Below the pieces are notes generated by a model. It searched no databases. It worked only from the letters and a program-made list of their open reading frames with translations, and was not told the origin of the DNA. Below, in pieces: positions 33,461 through 35,497 of a stretch of 35,497 nucleotides of DNA; the stretch's first letter is position 1; each line of letters opens with the position of its first letter. Source of the DNA: Deltaproteobacteria bacterium (GTDB lineage Bacteria > Desulfobacterota > GWC2-55-46 > JADFVP01); NCBI GenBank assembly GCA_024275045.1, contig JAJRZX010000002.1:1-35497 (forward strand), written 5' to 3'. The position numbers and the translations under genes were made by a program.

Positions 33461-35068
33461 GTGTTAGGTATGGCAAGAGACCTTGAAGGTAAAGAGAGAC
33501 CCGCCAGAGGCGGCGATCCATGCGGGGACCTGCGGTCTTTGGCGCAAAAGTACGGTATCGCCTACAGGGAGAGCCTTGAAGATGATGACGTAGACCCTTT
33601 TTTTCTTGAGCAGCTCCCCATAAGTTTTGTTAAGACCAACCACGTCCTTCCTCTTAAAAAAGAAGACGAGCGCCTCTTTGTTGCCTTTGCCGGGCCTGTG
33701 GCTCTCTTTGCCCTTGATGATATCTCCAGGCTTTTTTCCCTGCCCCTTACGCCTGTTTTTGTTCCTGCGGAGGAGATACTTGGTATTGCCAATCGTTTTT
33801 ACGAGCGCCTCTCCGGCTCTGCCAACGAGGTAATGGAGGAGCTGCATACCGAGAGCCTTGACGAGATAGCCAGCCAGTGGCAGGGCCCGCGTGACCTGCT
33901 TGACCTTAATGATGAGGCCCCCATAATAAAGCTCCTTAACTCCGTGCTTGGTCAGGCCGTAAAAGACCGTGCAAGCGATATTCATATCGAGCCCTTTGAG
34001 AAAAAGATAGACGTTCGCTTCAGGATAGACGGTATTCTGTACCCCGTGCTCAGCCCTCCGCGTGTTATTCAGGAGGCCCTTGTCTCAAGGGTGAAGATAA
34101 TGGCGGGGCTTAACATCGCCGAGAAGCGTCTTCCCCAGGACGGCAGGATAAGGCTCCTTGTGGCAGGTAAGGACATAGACGTGCGCGTATCCATTGTACC
34201 CACTTCTTTTGGTGAGCGCGTGGTTATGAGGCTCCTTGACAGAAAGTTCGGTCTTGTTACCCTTACTGGGCTGGGTCTGGAGCCGGAAAGGGTGGCCGAG
34301 GTGGAGCGGGTTCTCGGCATTACCAACGGGATAATCCTTGTTACCGGCCCCACGGGTTCAGGTAAGACCACGAGCCTTTATGCGTACATTAACAGCATCA
34401 ACAGCAAGGAGCGTAATATCATAACGGTTGAGGATCCCGTGGAGTATCAGATACAGGGCATAGGGCAGATTCAAGTCGCCCCAAAGATAGACCTTACCTT
34501 TGCAACTGGGCTTCGTTCCATACTAAGGCAAGACCCGGATGTGATAATGGTAGGCGAGATTCGAGATATGGAGACAGCGGAGATGGCTGTGCAGGCATCC
34601 ATGACAGGTCATCTCGTACTCTCCACCCTTCATACAAACGATGCCCCAACGGCCGTAACACGCCTTGTGGATATGGGGATTGAGCAGTTTCTCGTGGCCT
34701 CCTCCCTTGTAGCCGTTATCTCGCAGCGCCTTGTAAGGGTACTATGCGAGTCATGTAAAGAGCCCTATACACCTGTGGATGAAGAGAAGGCCCTTTTTAG
34801 GAAGGGGCCTCTGCCTGATACTCTTTACCGGCCCCGTGGATGTGAGAAGTGTTTTAAGACGGGTTTTTACGGTCAGACCGGTATCTTCGAGTTCATGGCC
34901 GTTGACAAGGGGCTTCGGGCCATTATATTAAAAAATCCCGACGCAACAACTCTTCGCGCTTACCTTGCGGAGAAAGGGGTAAAGACGCTTCGTGAGGACG
35001 GGCTTGATAAGGTTCGAGAGGGGGTTACAAGCCTTGAAGAGGTGGTAAGGGTTACGCACTTTGATTGA
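33461..35068 (+). CDS. gspE: Type II secretion ATPase GspE
   Basis: 535 residues. GTG 33461 is preferred because AAGGTGA lies about five bases upstream; ATG 33470 is the alternative. An N-terminal GspE-N domain (about residues 20-140) is followed by the hexameric ATPase core: Walker A GPTGSGKT (296-303), Asp-box region ITVEDPVEYQ (321-330), Walker B region RQDPDVIMVGEIRD (356-369) and His-box HLVLSTLHTND (384-394). A four-cysteine zinc site, CxxC at 429-432 and CxxC at 461-464, is complete. It powers pseudopilus assembly from the cytoplasm through GspL and GspF. Confidence 0.97.
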   Translation: MLGMARDLEGKERPARGGDPCGDLRSLAQKYGIAYRESLEDDDVDPFFLEQLPISFVKTNHVLPLKKEDERLFVAFAGPVALFALDDISRLFSLPLTPVFVPAEEILGIANRFYERLSGSANEVMEELHTESLDEIASQWQGPRDLLDLNDEAPIIKLLNSVLGQAVKDRASDIHIEPFEKKIDVRFRIDGILYPVLSPPRVIQEALVSRVKIMAGLNIAEKRLPQDGRIRLLVAGKDIDVRVSIVPTSFGERVVMRLLDRKFGLVTLTGLGLEPERVAEVERVLGITNGIILVTGPTGSGKTTSLYAYINSINSKERNIITVEDPVEYQIQGIGQIQVAPKIDLTFATGLRSILRQDPDVIMVGEIRDMETAEMAVQASMTGHLVLSTLHTNDAPTAVTRLVDMGIEQFLVASSLVAVISQRLVRVLCESCKEPYTPVDEEKALFRKGPLPDTLYRPRGCEKCFKTGFYGQTGIFEFMAVDKGLRAIILKNPDATTLRAYLAEKGVKTLREDGLDKVREGVTSLEEVVRVTHFD

Positions 35069-35081
35069 GGTTTACCGGTAA

Positions 35082-35497
35082 ATGCCGATATTTCACTACA
35101 GGGCCTATGACAGTCTTGGCAAAGAGGTAAGGGGCCAGATTGAGGCCACGGGTGTAAAAGACGCTGCCTCGAGGCTTAAAAATGAGGGGCTTTTTCCTCA
35201 CGAGGTCTCTCTTGAGGCCAAAAAAAGAGAGCTATCCGCCTGGCTGAGGTCGCATCTGCCGCGCGGCTCTGCCTCCATGGAGCTGGCCTCTGCCTCGCGC
35301 CAGCTCTCAACGCTTCTCTGCTCAGGGGCCTCTTTACATGAGTCCCTTGATATTATAGTTCAGGAGACAGAGAACAGGGCCTTTAAGGATTCCTTTATAG
35401 ACGTTAAGGAGAGGCTTGCCGGGGGCAGCTCCTTTGCCGCTGCTCTGGACGCGCAGGCAGGTGTCTTTCCTGAGATGTACTGCCGTATGGTAGAGGC
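35082..35497 (+). CDS. gspF: Type II secretion inner-membrane protein GspF, N-terminal part (cut by window end)
   Basis: 138 codons are visible and the frame is open at the right edge. It starts MPIFHYRAYDSLGKEVRGQI and continues EATGVKDAASRLKNEGLFPH, the usual GspF/PilC beginning. The first cytoplasmic four-helix domain follows (ASRQLSTLLCSGASLHESLD, then LAGGSSFAAALDAQAGVFPE). GspF is the polytopic platform protein that works with GspE. Fourteen bases separate it from gspE. The membrane helices lie beyond the window. Confidence 0.94.
   Translation, partial: MPIFHYRAYDSLGKEVRGQIEATGVKDAASRLKNEGLFPHEVSLEAKKRELSAWLRSHLPRGSASMELASASRQLSTLLCSGASLHESLDIIVQETENRAFKDSFIDVKERLAGGSSFAAALDAQAGVFPEMYCRMVE

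Overview
The window is a plus-strand stretch of a Gram-negative bacterial chromosome. The evidence is a complete set of type II secretion genes including an outer-membrane secretin, plus surface-glycan glycosyltransferases. Several details resemble Desulfobacterota (former Deltaproteobacteria) and related lineages: the CysD subfamily, the cytoplasmic alkaline-phosphatase-superfamily proteins, and many TTG/GTG starts. The taxonomic placement is inference only. I see no tRNA, rRNA, CRISPR array, insertion sequence or phage gene.

Region 1 (1-17321) is one tightly packed glycan operon. Most genes overlap by a few bases or are a few bases apart. In order it holds: the end of an alkaline-phosphatase-superfamily gene, a second such gene, a GT9 glycosyltransferase, a third phosphatase-like gene, a PIG-L/LmbE deacetylase, a GNAT-type acyltransferase, a GT4 gene interrupted by a frameshift at a T9 run, two more GT4 genes, a second GT9, a membrane GT2, another GT4, an exported GH39-like protein, and an O-antigen ligase/polymerase-like membrane protein. 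Together they look able to build, trim, N-modify and polymerise or ligate a surface polysaccharide. No flippase, ABC exporter or Wza-type export gene is in view.

Region 2 (17322-21440) has a 529-base gene-free stretch with short repeats. It is followed by two tandem, clearly duplicated subtilisin-like proteases with signal peptides. The first is closed by a strong hairpin terminator. A perfect 17-bp terminator lies about 200 bases beyond the second.

Region 3 (21441-25423) opens with a strong extended -10 promoter and a leader of roughly 268 bases that carries a possible 34-codon ORF and several inverted repeats. Next come a fourth, shorter phosphatase-like gene with Ser in place of the Thr nucleophile, then cysD and cysN (ATP sulfurylase). 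The cysD product carries a CC...CxxC cysteine set.

Region 4 (25482-35497, running off the end) is a type II secretion operon in the order gspG-H-I-J-K-L-M-C-D-E-F. The pseudopilin block precedes the C-D-E-F block, a rotation of the textbook order. The exported proteases and the GH39-like protein upstream are natural candidate substrates, but the sequence does not prove this.
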